A stretch of 64,000 nucleotides of DNA from Xenorhabdus lircayensis (GTDB taxonomy: Bacteria > Pseudomonadota > Gammaproteobacteria > Enterobacterales > Enterobacteriaceae): positions 62,001 to 126,000 of the forward strand of contig NZ_JACOII010000044.1 of the NCBI RefSeq assembly GCF_016306625.1, written 5' to 3'. The notes beneath the pieces are model-generated. The model searched no databases and was not told the origin of the DNA. It saw only the letters and a program-made list of their open reading frames with translations. Shown here piece by piece: positions 28,987-36,025 of the stretch. The translations under genes were made by a program, and so were the position numbers. Position 1 is the first letter of the stretch; each line of letters opens with the position of its first letter.

Positions 28987-30660
28987 TTAACTCGCTTCTC
29001 TCATTGACTTGAAGAGCTTTGCGTTCAAATATTCCAACTCCCCATTTGGCAGCCAGCGTACTTGCTCGCCAGTGCGGTAGAGCCACTGATCATTGGCATG
29101 TTGAGCAAACGGATTGGCAAGAAGACCCTTTGTCGTTAATGCTGGTTGCCCCCAATGTCCGTTGTTCAGTTCTGGCCCGGAGAGATAAAGTTCACCACTT
29201 ACCCCCATCGGCACCAACTGTAACCGTTCATTCAACACATAGGCTTGAACGCCTGGTATAGCCGCGGTTGGTGATTGTCCGGTTGCTTGTAGATAATATT
29301 CCCGTATCAAATCAGCCGATTGACTGTTGTGCTGTTCTGATTTCGTGTCACCTAATTGTTGTTGATTACCATATTTCAATAATGTCGTCGTCTGGCTGGG
29401 TGTTAGGAAAGGAAGCTGCCAGATAGGGGTTTCGGGATGGGTCAGGGCATTAACCAACAATTGTTGGAATTGCTCACCCAAAGTCCTAATTTGCTCTGAA
29501 TGGAAAAGATCGGGTTGATAACGGATGCGGAAAGCCCAATGATCCTTTTCCAGATGATATTCCAGTATCCACTCTGCAACAGCTAAATCATTATTGAAAT
29601 GGTGCCCGTCATTGACTTCACAACCGTCTAACTCCAGACAGATATCCTTGAACGTAGCCTGATTGATGCTGACATTCAATTGATTTACAAGATTGCCAGG
29701 GACAGCCTGAAAGATCGGCAAATTTGAAAAACGTAGGTCAGACTTTGCCTTCAATGATGCGCTATGGTTTAACGTAGATTGATAGAGGGAATTAAAACTG
29801 TCCGTGTCATTCAAACGCAGAGGAAAAACGATCGCATTGATTTGAGCACCCAGTGAAAGAGATGCACCGCCCGCTATCGCAATAGGGTAGTTGAGGTGAG
29901 CTATACCGTTTTGAGTATATTGGGCAACTAATGTAGCCCACAACGTTTTGAATACAAGGAACGGCTTACAGGGATGCAAGGAGCGTGTAAGATCCTTCCA
30001 ATCTTCTAATGATAGGTTGAAACGAAATTCATTAGGCAATTCAGGCTTACCTATCGCTTGTTCAGACAAATAGGGTAATGGATTACTTGTGGTCACATCC
30101 GACAGACATTTTTTCCAGTACTGTTTGGGGTTATATTCGCTCAATACTTTTAATTGCTGGCGATCTTGTTCAAATTTTTCTGACACTTGTTCCAACGTCA
30201 TGGGGGAATGACGCAGGGGACGTTGATTGTACAGATCTGATATGTTTTGATAGAACTCTTCTGCGCCCTGTCCGTCGGCTATGATATGGTGCAGTACAAT
30301 GAATAGTTGAAATTGTTGTTCCGCCTGTTTGATCAATCCAAATCGAATCAGTGGCCCTTTTTTCAGATCAAATGGCTGCAAGGCAAACAGATTTAATTGT
30401 TCTTCATTATCAGGAAGGTGCATAAAATTAATGCTATCTGAGCCAAACTTCCAATATAACTCTTCATTTTCTTCTTCAATCCGATATTTAAACAAAGGAT
30501 AAAGATTGATAAATTCCTGTAGAGCCCATTTTAATTTACCTTCATCCAGATTGCCCTTAATGGTTTGCTCGATAACAATATTATAATTAGATGAATTAGG
30601 TTCAAGGAACCACTCTTTCCAAAAGAAATGAGTAAATGGAGAAGTTAGAATATTATCCAC
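28987..30660 (-). CDS. Stand-alone condensation domain with remnant of an adenylation domain
   Basis: Residues 1 to about 440 are an NRPS condensation domain with an intact HHIIADG active site (residues 124-130) and the expected floor-loop region. The remaining 110 residues start at the C-A linker (LPFLTPSQTTTLLKYGN). They jump directly to the second half of an adenylation domain (VPMGVSGELYLSGPEL, then LYRTGEQVRWLPNGELEYL) and stop before the A8-A10 motifs. The ATP-binding and substrate-pocket motifs A1-A4 and the carrier are missing. It therefore looks like a deletion product of a larger NRPS, although the C domain could still act in trans. It converges on the SDR gene. Family assignment is firm; activity is open. 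Confidence 0.85.
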   Translation of the reverse strand: MDNILTSPFTHFFWKEWFLEPNSSNYNIVIEQTIKGNLDEGKLKWALQEFINLYPLFKYRIEEENEELYWKFGSDSINFMHLPDNEEQLNLFALQPFDLKKGPLIRFGLIKQAEQQFQLFIVLHHIIADGQGAEEFYQNISDLYNQRPLRHSPMTLEQVSEKFEQDRQQLKVLSEYNPKQYWKKCLSDVTTSNPLPYLSEQAIGKPELPNEFRFNLSLEDWKDLTRSLHPCKPFLVFKTLWATLVAQYTQNGIAHLNYPIAIAGGASLSLGAQINAIVFPLRLNDTDSFNSLYQSTLNHSASLKAKSDLRFSNLPIFQAVPGNLVNQLNVSINQATFKDICLELDGCEVNDGHHFNNDLAVAEWILEYHLEKDHWAFRIRYQPDLFHSEQIRTLGEQFQQLLVNALTHPETPIWQLPFLTPSQTTTLLKYGNQQQLGDTKSEQHNSQSADLIREYYLQATGQSPTAAIPGVQAYVLNERLQLVPMGVSGELYLSGPELNNGHWGQPALTTKGLLANPFAQHANDQWLYRTGEQVRWLPNGELEYLNAKLFKSMREAS

Positions 30661-30815
30661 ACGGATACTCCGTTGTAATTTTAAATTATATTTAATATGG
30701 CATTCTGTCTGCTTTTAAAGCATATTCAGCCAGTAATTTCGTTAGATAGAAACAAAATTATTTCAATCAATTAGAATGATGAAGTTAATTATGTAAACAA
30801 TCACATTTGTAATAA

Positions 30816-30848
30816 ATACCCTCATGATATTAAATATCATGAGGGTAT
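30816..30848. repeat. Perfect 15-bp inverted repeat with 3-nt loop
   Basis: ATACCCTCATGATAT (30816-30830) and ATATCATGAGGGTAT (30834-30848) pair perfectly around TAA. There is no U-run on either side, so it is not a standard terminator. The ATACCC end recalls the palindromic repeat family near 3011. Confidence 0.75.
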
Positions 30849-31040
30849 GGCATTTCATACTCTGACACTTTGACTATTCTGTTTGGTGGAAGGGGAGTGA
30901 TTTGGGGGGTGTATTGATTTGTAGTGATTATATTCATCTGGATGGTTATTTCAGTCTTAAACTATTTGTTCAGAGAAAGATACCTGTAGATCGAAAGCAA
31001 ATAAATATTAATTTAAATAATGCAGCATTTATAAAATATT

Positions 31041-31064
31041 AAGAGCCTAATGGGACAGGCTCTT
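31041..31064 (-). terminator. Terminator after the deaminase gene
   Basis: On the minus strand AAGAGCCT (31064-31057) pairs with AGGCTCTT (31048-31041), followed by AATATTTTAT. It lies about 50 bases downstream of the deaminase stop and would end the payload transcript. Confidence 0.55.
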
Positions 31065-31115
31065 CGTTCACATGAGTACAAACAAAAAATTGTCCGGGAT
31101 CACAAAGGATATCAT

Positions 31116-31982
31116 TTATTCACTCAGTGACTGGGAACGATTGCGTTTCGCGTGCTGCACAGAAAAATTGCTGCCTGCACTGTCAACTGTTCCCGTAATC
31201 ACATTAGCGGGTGATTGGATGATACCCGAACAGTTGTGACAAGCCGGGAAGTCTTGTCCTGCATTTGCCGTGGTCAACCGTTTGGTGAAAATTGATGATT
31301 GAAGCATTGCCTTGGCATAACGCGCCGGATTGAGGGGATCGGAAGATTCGCCAGCGTCCTGATCTGATTTAATAAATACCTTGTTCAACGCCTGTACTTC
31401 GGCATGTAGACCCGCAATGCCAGCCATCGTCGGCAGGATGTTATTGTTATGTGCGATATGCTCTTCAACCAAGCGTTGAGTCATCGGGTGCAGCGTTTGC
31501 CCATTTTTTTCATACATATTCCGTAACCCTTTAATAAAGGCCGGAGTATTTGTTACCCGATATTCATTTGCCATGTTATCGCTAAGTGCACGTAATATGT
31601 TATTGCTAAGTTTGTTTTCATAAGCTACCCCTTCTGGTGTGCTGATTGGAATAGTTTTCCGAGGTAGCAGCACCACACTGGGGAACAATTTTCCGGGGGC
31701 TAAGTTTTGGTTGTTGTCTTTAAAGTTAACAAACCCATCATGATAGATATCGTTACCTAAGTAGCCAGCATGAGCAGCAAATTTTTTTAATACATTTTGG
31801 GAATGTTTGTTTGTCATTGAGTTCGTTCGCTTCTGGAATCCCTTCATTTCGCCAGACAACCGACGCTGATAGGCAGCAGAAACTTCCGCTGTATCAGGTG
31901 TATCGAGATGCAAAGCTTCCAATGCTGTATTCGATTCTTGCTTTTTTCTATAAATCATTTTGTTGTCATAACTGTATGTCAT
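31116..31982 (-). CDS. Putative eCIS payload: YwqJ-like cytidine-deaminase-fold toxin
   Basis: The 288-aa protein carries a zinc deaminase signature: His193-Ala-Glu195 in GLHAEVQALN and Cys248/Cys251 in FPACHNCSGI. His and the two Cys would bind zinc and Glu195 would shuttle the proton. The spacing and the Asn after HAEVQAL fit the YwqJ-related deaminases found at the ends of polymorphic toxins and Tc-toxin TccC proteins. The first 60-70 residues are polar with no domain, as expected of an eCIS loading leader. No signal peptide is present. It has a strong AGGAG site and sits downstream of the eCIS operon on the same strand. The substrate (nucleotide, RNA, DNA or protein-bound) is unknown. Confidence 0.72.
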   Translation of the reverse strand: MTYSYDNKMIYRKKQESNTALEALHLDTPDTAEVSAAYQRRLSGEMKGFQKRTNSMTNKHSQNVLKKFAAHAGYLGNDIYHDGFVNFKDNNQNLAPGKLFPSVVLLPRKTIPISTPEGVAYENKLSNNILRALSDNMANEYRVTNTPAFIKGLRNMYEKNGQTLHPMTQRLVEEHIAHNNNILPTMAGIAGLHAEVQALNKVFIKSDQDAGESSDPLNPARYAKAMLQSSIFTKRLTTANAGQDFPACHNCSGIIQSPANVITGTVDSAGSNFSVQHAKRNRSQSLSE

Positions 31983-32018
31983 ATTTTTCTCCTGAAAATA
32001 TATCTTTTATATCTGTAT

Positions 32019-32222
32019 CTATGGCTGATTTTTCTGTTTTATATGTCTTGATTCTGGATTAAGACTTAAGCATCCTCTCGTAGGTTGACCAAGACTATTT
32101 TTATTTCTCTTAGAAAATTCATTAAAATTATTCGAATGTTCTCCTGTTTCTGAATGAACATTACAAGGAAATTTGCTCTTTGAACTAATATCTTTATCAT
32201 CAAAGAATGAAACTTTTGGCAT
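32019..32222 (-). CDS. 67-codon ORF ahead of the deaminase, possible truncated payload
   Basis: A polar, Ser/Asn/Lys-rich 67-residue protein starts MPKVSFFDDKDISSKSKFP. TAGGAACACAC ahead of the ATG supplies a fair ribosome site, and its stop is only 36 bases before the deaminase start. No family is recognised. Its composition resembles the disordered N-terminal leaders of the neighbouring payload proteins (the cyclase begins MPRHSDY, the ADP-ribosyltransferase MPIYKTP). It may be a payload leader that lost its enzyme part, a small chaperone or immunity protein, or a chance ORF. Confidence 0.4.
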   Translation of the reverse strand: MPKVSFFDDKDISSKSKFPCNVHSETGEHSNNFNEFSKRNKNSLGQPTRGCLSLNPESRHIKQKNQP

Positions 32223-32479
32223 GTGTGTTCCTACTATTTTTTCATTTTATAATGAATGGTAAAATAATTTATATTGCTTTATAATAAATTAGATCAAAAA
32301 ATGGTTTTTTATGAAAGTTATAGATTGTAAAAAGAGAGTAAGTTCAGCAGAATGGATAACCCTTCATTCATCTGTATAGTTACTTTTATTTTCTTTATCC
32401 ATAACGTATCAGCAGAATAATAATATTAATTAAAAACTATACCTAATGGATTTAAAGTTATAGGGTATATATTAAAGCA

Positions 32480-32776
32480 TTATATGTCTTTTTGATAAAT
32501 TGTATGATAAGGGGATTTATGACTTTTGTAATCATTTTCGATATTCTTCAGCTGCTCATAAATTGAAAAAACTTTATTGTATAGACACTCTCCTTCTTCC
32601 GTTAAGACTAATCCTTGACTTTTTCTGACAAAGAGTTTTACACCCAATGAGAACTCCAGTTTTTTTAAGCTTCGGCTAATTGGCGACTGTGTGATAAAAA
32701 GCTCCTTTGTTGCCTTATTTATTGATTTATTTTTAGCTACAACAATAAAATTTGCTAATTCTTTAGAAATAAACAC
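32480..32776 (-). CDS. Truncated LysR-type DNA-binding protein
   Basis: The 98-aa product is essentially only the N-terminal winged helix-turn-helix of a LysR regulator: KELANFIVVAKNKSINKATK, then FITQSPISRSLKKLE and LFVRKSQGLVLTEEGE. The roughly 200-residue effector domain is absent. I start it at GTG 32776 because AGGAG lies five bases upstream, whereas the longer frame from ATG 32818 has no ribosome site. It lies between the cyclase and deaminase genes. A stand-alone HTH of this kind may still bind DNA, or may interfere with full-length LysR proteins, and so regulate the payload genes. It could equally be a remnant. Confidence 0.7.
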   Translation of the reverse strand: MFISKELANFIVVAKNKSINKATKELFITQSPISRSLKKLEFSLGVKLFVRKSQGLVLTEEGECLYNKVFSIYEQLKNIENDYKSHKSPYHTIYQKDI

Positions 32777-33336
32777 CTGAACTCCTTTTAAAATGCAATA
32801 GGGTTTATTCACTGGCATTATAAAATTATTAATAAGCTTGTTACATTTTTTATTTTAAATGCATGATTTGATGTAGTAACTCATCATAGTGAAATCATTA
32901 ATTATGCAATAATCATATATAAACATTAGCATTTGTCAACAATTGTCTGTGTAAATTAATACATAAATAAAAACGGTAATTAAAATAATAAAAATTAATG
33001 GAATAATAATAAAGTGTTAAATATGAATAATGAATTTAGATAATTAATTATAAGTTTAATTTAAATATCTATGAGTTTATTTATATCGCTGATTAATGTT
33101 GATATATACCTAATGGATTCCAATTTTTAGTCAAAAAAGCGGAAATTATGAAAGATAAAATATATAGAAGATTAAGAATGCTCAAATAAAATGGACAATG
33201 TCTCTTAAAGATGTCATTTGACATTGTCCAAATTAACAATTTATTTTGAAGGTCAGCCTGATAGTTGAATGAGTCCGTAAAATATTTTGTGTGAAACGGT
33301 GTTTTGAATACGACTTTGATCACACGGAAATTGTTT
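32777..33336. other. Very AT-rich gap between the LysR fragment and the cyclase
   Basis: The stretch is strikingly AT-rich (runs such as TAATTAAAATAATAAAAATTAATG) and I find no gene. A 104-codon minus-strand frame here has no ribosome site and overlaps the cyclase end. A terminator for the cyclase gene is at 33192-33230. Such DNA is a typical target of H-NS-type silencing, which is inference. Confidence 0.55.
33192..33230 (-). terminator. Terminator after the cyclase gene
   Basis: TGGACAATGTC (33192-33202) and GACATTGTCCA (33220-33230) form an 11-bp perfect stem. On the minus strand it is followed by TTTTATTTG. It lies about 105 bases past the cyclase stop, so the cyclase and the genes above it end here while the LysR fragment and deaminase need their own promoter. 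Confidence 0.6.
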
Positions 33337-34347
33337 TTATCTTTTCCGGTTAAAATTGGCCATGCCCGGTTTTTGTGAATTGGAAACGAATCCGGGATTG
33401 TCTGCATCTGGTTTCCAGCTGACTTTCATTTTTGCACCAATACTATTATAAAACTGATTGAGTTCATTAATGTTGTTGGCAATTGTCCATTTGCCTTTGC
33501 TGACAATGGCAACAGGAAATTCGCCAGGTTCAGCAACGGCTTTAACAATTCCCCCGTGCTTTTTTATCTCTTCTTTTTCTTGATCCATCGCAAAAGCAGG
33601 GTAGCTTACCTGAGGCCCATGCCTGATAACATTATGTTCTATCTTGTTAAATGGCCGGTTTATGTCAGATTTGGCGATATATTGATTAATGAGATCGATG
33701 ATTCTTTTTTCTTCTGATGAAGCGGATGGCACTGAATGGGGTTGTCCTGTGAAACTAATCATGTCATGCATATCATAGTCACCGGTGAAAGGGAGTGCGG
33801 CCCAGTTCTTTTTTTCTTTCAAGGCCGAAAGGCTGGTTTCGAGATTGTCTAAATCTATGGGATAAATTTTTCCATTGACCTGTCCATCTGATAGCCCGTG
33901 ATCGCGACTCATATAGACACCTTGAAGCTGTCCGGTCTCTTTATTCCAGTGGCCGACATAGCCTTCAATACCCGCCGCCTGTACTTTCCTTATCACATCA
34001 GGCGCTTGATCTTTGGGATAAGCTTTGTTGATAGAACCGGGTTTGATGGTTTTTTCCAGAATATCATGCCCCTTGGCTGCGGCACCTTTGCTTAAGGCTC
34101 TAAGTGTTGGCGCACCCGCGGCCCGAAAACTGACGGCAAAATTACCGATTTTGGATGCTTTTTCAATTGCGTCCATATGGCCTTGCCAAATAAATTCTCT
34201 CTTAACTTGTTGACGAATAAGATCGCTATTAAACGAATGATGTGGAAGTGTAATCGTTTCATCAGAGAAATGAGACGATGAAGATGCTTCATGGATATTG
34301 TGATTTCTCTGTTTAGGTTTTATCTGGTAATCAGAATGTCTTGGCAT
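33337..34347 (-). CDS. Putative eCIS payload: ExoY/edema-factor-like nucleotidyl cyclase toxin
   Basis: The 336-aa protein shows the spaced signature of class II toxin cyclases. SFRAAGAPTLRALSKG (73-88) leads into AAAKGHDILEKTIKPGSI with the Lys92/Lys99 pair expected to bind ATP phosphates. The Asp-x-Asp metal motif lies in GDYDMHDM (Asp190, Asp192), and HGPQVSYP (243-250) corresponds to the HG-x-E/Q-x-x-N/Y-P segment. CyaA, edema factor, ExoY and MARTX ExoY-like domains share this order and are activated by host calmodulin or actin. Product (cAMP, cGMP or other) and activator cannot be read here. The first 65 residues are polar and disordered, as in other eCIS payloads, with no signal peptide. 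AAGGAT precedes the ATG. Close sequence identity to a named toxin is not claimed. Confidence 0.65.
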   Translation of the reverse strand: MPRHSDYQIKPKQRNHNIHEASSSSHFSDETITLPHHSFNSDLIRQQVKREFIWQGHMDAIEKASKIGNFAVSFRAAGAPTLRALSKGAAAKGHDILEKTIKPGSINKAYPKDQAPDVIRKVQAAGIEGYVGHWNKETGQLQGVYMSRDHGLSDGQVNGKIYPIDLDNLETSLSALKEKKNWAALPFTGDYDMHDMISFTGQPHSVPSASSEEKRIIDLINQYIAKSDINRPFNKIEHNVIRHGPQVSYPAFAMDQEKEEIKKHGGIVKAVAEPGEFPVAIVSKGKWTIANNINELNQFYNSIGAKMKVSWKPDADNPGFVSNSQKPGMANFNRKR

Positions 34348-34435
34348 ATTTATTATATCCTTAATTATGGTCTCAGATTTTATCTGAGGGTTTTATGAAT
34401 ATTTAACATAAATAGAGTCTTTACAGATATGGGAT

Positions 34436-35005
34436 TTACGATGCATTGGGTAAGGATTTTTCTTCTTTTCCAAAGGTTCTGTCATATTTTTCCAGAACTT
34501 CAATCGGTGCATTTTTATTTGCGATAAAACCAGATTCGCTTTCACTGCCTAAAGATAAATATTTAGCTTTTATTTTAACAACTATGCCATATCTATTTCT
34601 TGAGAAACGATCAAATACACTACTGTCTACCGAGAACTCCGGCAAATATGCTCCTTTTCCTACTTGCTGGCGAGCCGCTGTTCTTGAGGGAGCGGGCGTG
34701 TTTTCATTGCGTGGCTCTCCTCCTGCACTATGATTGGCACACATATTTAAAAGTGTTTTACTACTGACTCCACGATATAAAATAAAAGGTTCCTCTGGGT
34801 TGATGGCTTCTTTAATATATCTAGCCACTTTTTGATATTCCAGTACTTTAAATTGTCCGGAAATAATTTCATCTGGCAGTGGTCCATCTTCATCTTCATC
34901 TGAATCGTAATCATCATCGTCTTTGGTTAGTTGATTATACGCTAAAAGTTTTTTTGTATTTTTTTCTATCCATTGGTTTTCTTCTGGGGTTTTATATATA
35001 GGCAT
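34436..35005 (-). CDS. Putative eCIS payload: R-S-E mono-ADP-ribosyltransferase
   Basis: In this 189-aa protein the elements of an arginine-type ADP-ribosyltransferase can be placed in order: Arg78 in FILYRGVS, a Ser-rich strand EFSVDSSVF (about 123-131) for the STS motif, and Glu155-Ser-Glu157 in LGSESESGF for the ExE turn. A length of about 190 residues suits a single catalytic domain. An acidic stretch DDDDYDSDEDEDG (29-41) precedes it and is unusual for a toxin leader. It is the first gene after the eCIS terminator-protein gene on the same strand, 60 bases away, with AAGGAA upstream. The fold call rests on these three motifs only. Other small toxin folds are possible. Confidence 0.5.
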   Translation of the reverse strand: MPIYKTPEENQWIEKNTKKLLAYNQLTKDDDDYDSDEDEDGPLPDEIISGQFKVLEYQKVARYIKEAINPEEPFILYRGVSSKTLLNMCANHSAGGEPRNENTPAPSRTAARQQVGKGAYLPEFSVDSSVFDRFSRNRYGIVVKIKAKYLSLGSESESGFIANKNAPIEVLEKYDRTFGKEEKSLPNAS

Positions 35006-35066
35006 AATGATTCCTTTATGTGGTTAATGAAGGTATTTATTATCTTTGATAAGAAATTATTTAAAT

Positions 35067-35942
35067 TCAAATAAGATTATTTTTATCTATATTTTCAACA
35101 CTGATGCTACAACCATCAATAGTAGTAATAACTTCCTTGCTGGTTACCCAATGATCAAAAATATTATTAATTTCTGTTAGATGTTCTTGTCGAGTAATAC
35201 CTGATATAGACAGTGATATACTCATTTTTGTCTGACTATTTTGAGCTATATTGGTTGGTGATGTGAATATTTCTACTTTGCTTAGTGCTAATCGAATATT
35301 TTCTCCACCACCTAATTCTGTAATCAGTAATTCCCGCAAAGCATGGCTAATCGTTTCCTGACTGAGTGATGCGGTTTGTTCCACGGTAGAAGAAACGGTG
35401 CTTACCGGAGTTGCATTATCTTCAGCATCGGTGAGGCTAATTGGTACTGTTACTGAGTAATTCAGAGAGAGTCGTGGACGATTCCCCAGTGATTGCCAGA
35501 AATTCCCTAAGCTGTTTAAACTTTCTTTCGGTGGTACAACCTGTGTATAGGCACCGGGAATTCCCGTTAATTGGCGGTTATTAATTAAGGCGTTCAAGAC
35601 TTGTGACATGACTTTTATTGCCTGATTATCGTGTTGGCTATCAGGGCTGCTGGCATCCGTTGCGGGTTTGGTCGATTCCCAGTAGGTAATCAGGTAATTG
35701 CATTTAATGTTGACCCAACCCGGTAATAATCGCCCCGAAGAGGCATTAAACACTCTGGATTCTGCTGTTCGAAGCTGTAAATCTTCATGGATATCATAAA
35801 GAAAGACACTCACCATCGCATCAGATTGCACTGTATCCAATTCAGGTAAGTCAAAACGAATCGCAATTTTTTTACACAGACATTTTTCCAGCATTTCTTC
35901 CATTGCTTTATTGACATCAATAATGGTTTGCGTTTTTAACAT
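35067..35942 (-). CDS. pvc16: eCIS tube/sheath terminator protein (Afp16/Pvc16, DUF4255)
   Basis: This 291-aa protein has the N-terminal DUF4255 signature: AVRFDLPELD-like text (IAIRFDLPELDTVQSD), then VSVFLYDIHEDLQLR, LLPGWVNIKCNYLITYW and the middle IKVMSQVLNALINNRQL. In Afp and PVC particles this protein caps the distal end and fixes tube and sheath length together with the tape measure. It is the last structural gene of the operon, with AGAGGA before its ATG. The payload genes begin just below it. Confidence 0.85.
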   Translation of the reverse strand: MLKTQTIIDVNKAMEEMLEKCLCKKIAIRFDLPELDTVQSDAMVSVFLYDIHEDLQLRTAESRVFNASSGRLLPGWVNIKCNYLITYWESTKPATDASSPDSQHDNQAIKVMSQVLNALINNRQLTGIPGAYTQVVPPKESLNSLGNFWQSLGNRPRLSLNYSVTVPISLTDAEDNATPVSTVSSTVEQTASLSQETISHALRELLITELGGGENIRLALSKVEIFTSPTNIAQNSQTKMSISLSISGITRQEHLTEINNIFDHWVTSKEVITTIDGCSISVENIDKNNLI

Positions 35943-36025
35943 AAAGAATCCTCTTAATTTATTATTGTGATAACGATTAAGTAATCAGTGTATTTAATAT
36001 TTAGGTGTTTTTATTGCTATGAATT

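Larger units (their letters stand above)
30661..31115. other. AT-rich gap between the NRPS remnant and the payload genes
   Basis: No gene is seen. It contains a perfect 15-bp hairpin at 30816-30848 and a minus-strand terminator at 31041-31064. It must also hold the promoter of the condensation-domain gene, for which no clear -35/-10 stands out. Confidence 0.6.

Noticed and set aside
33093-33407. 104-codon minus-strand ORF at the cyclase 3' end
   Set aside because: It overlaps the cyclase in another frame, spans the terminator hairpin and has no ribosome site.
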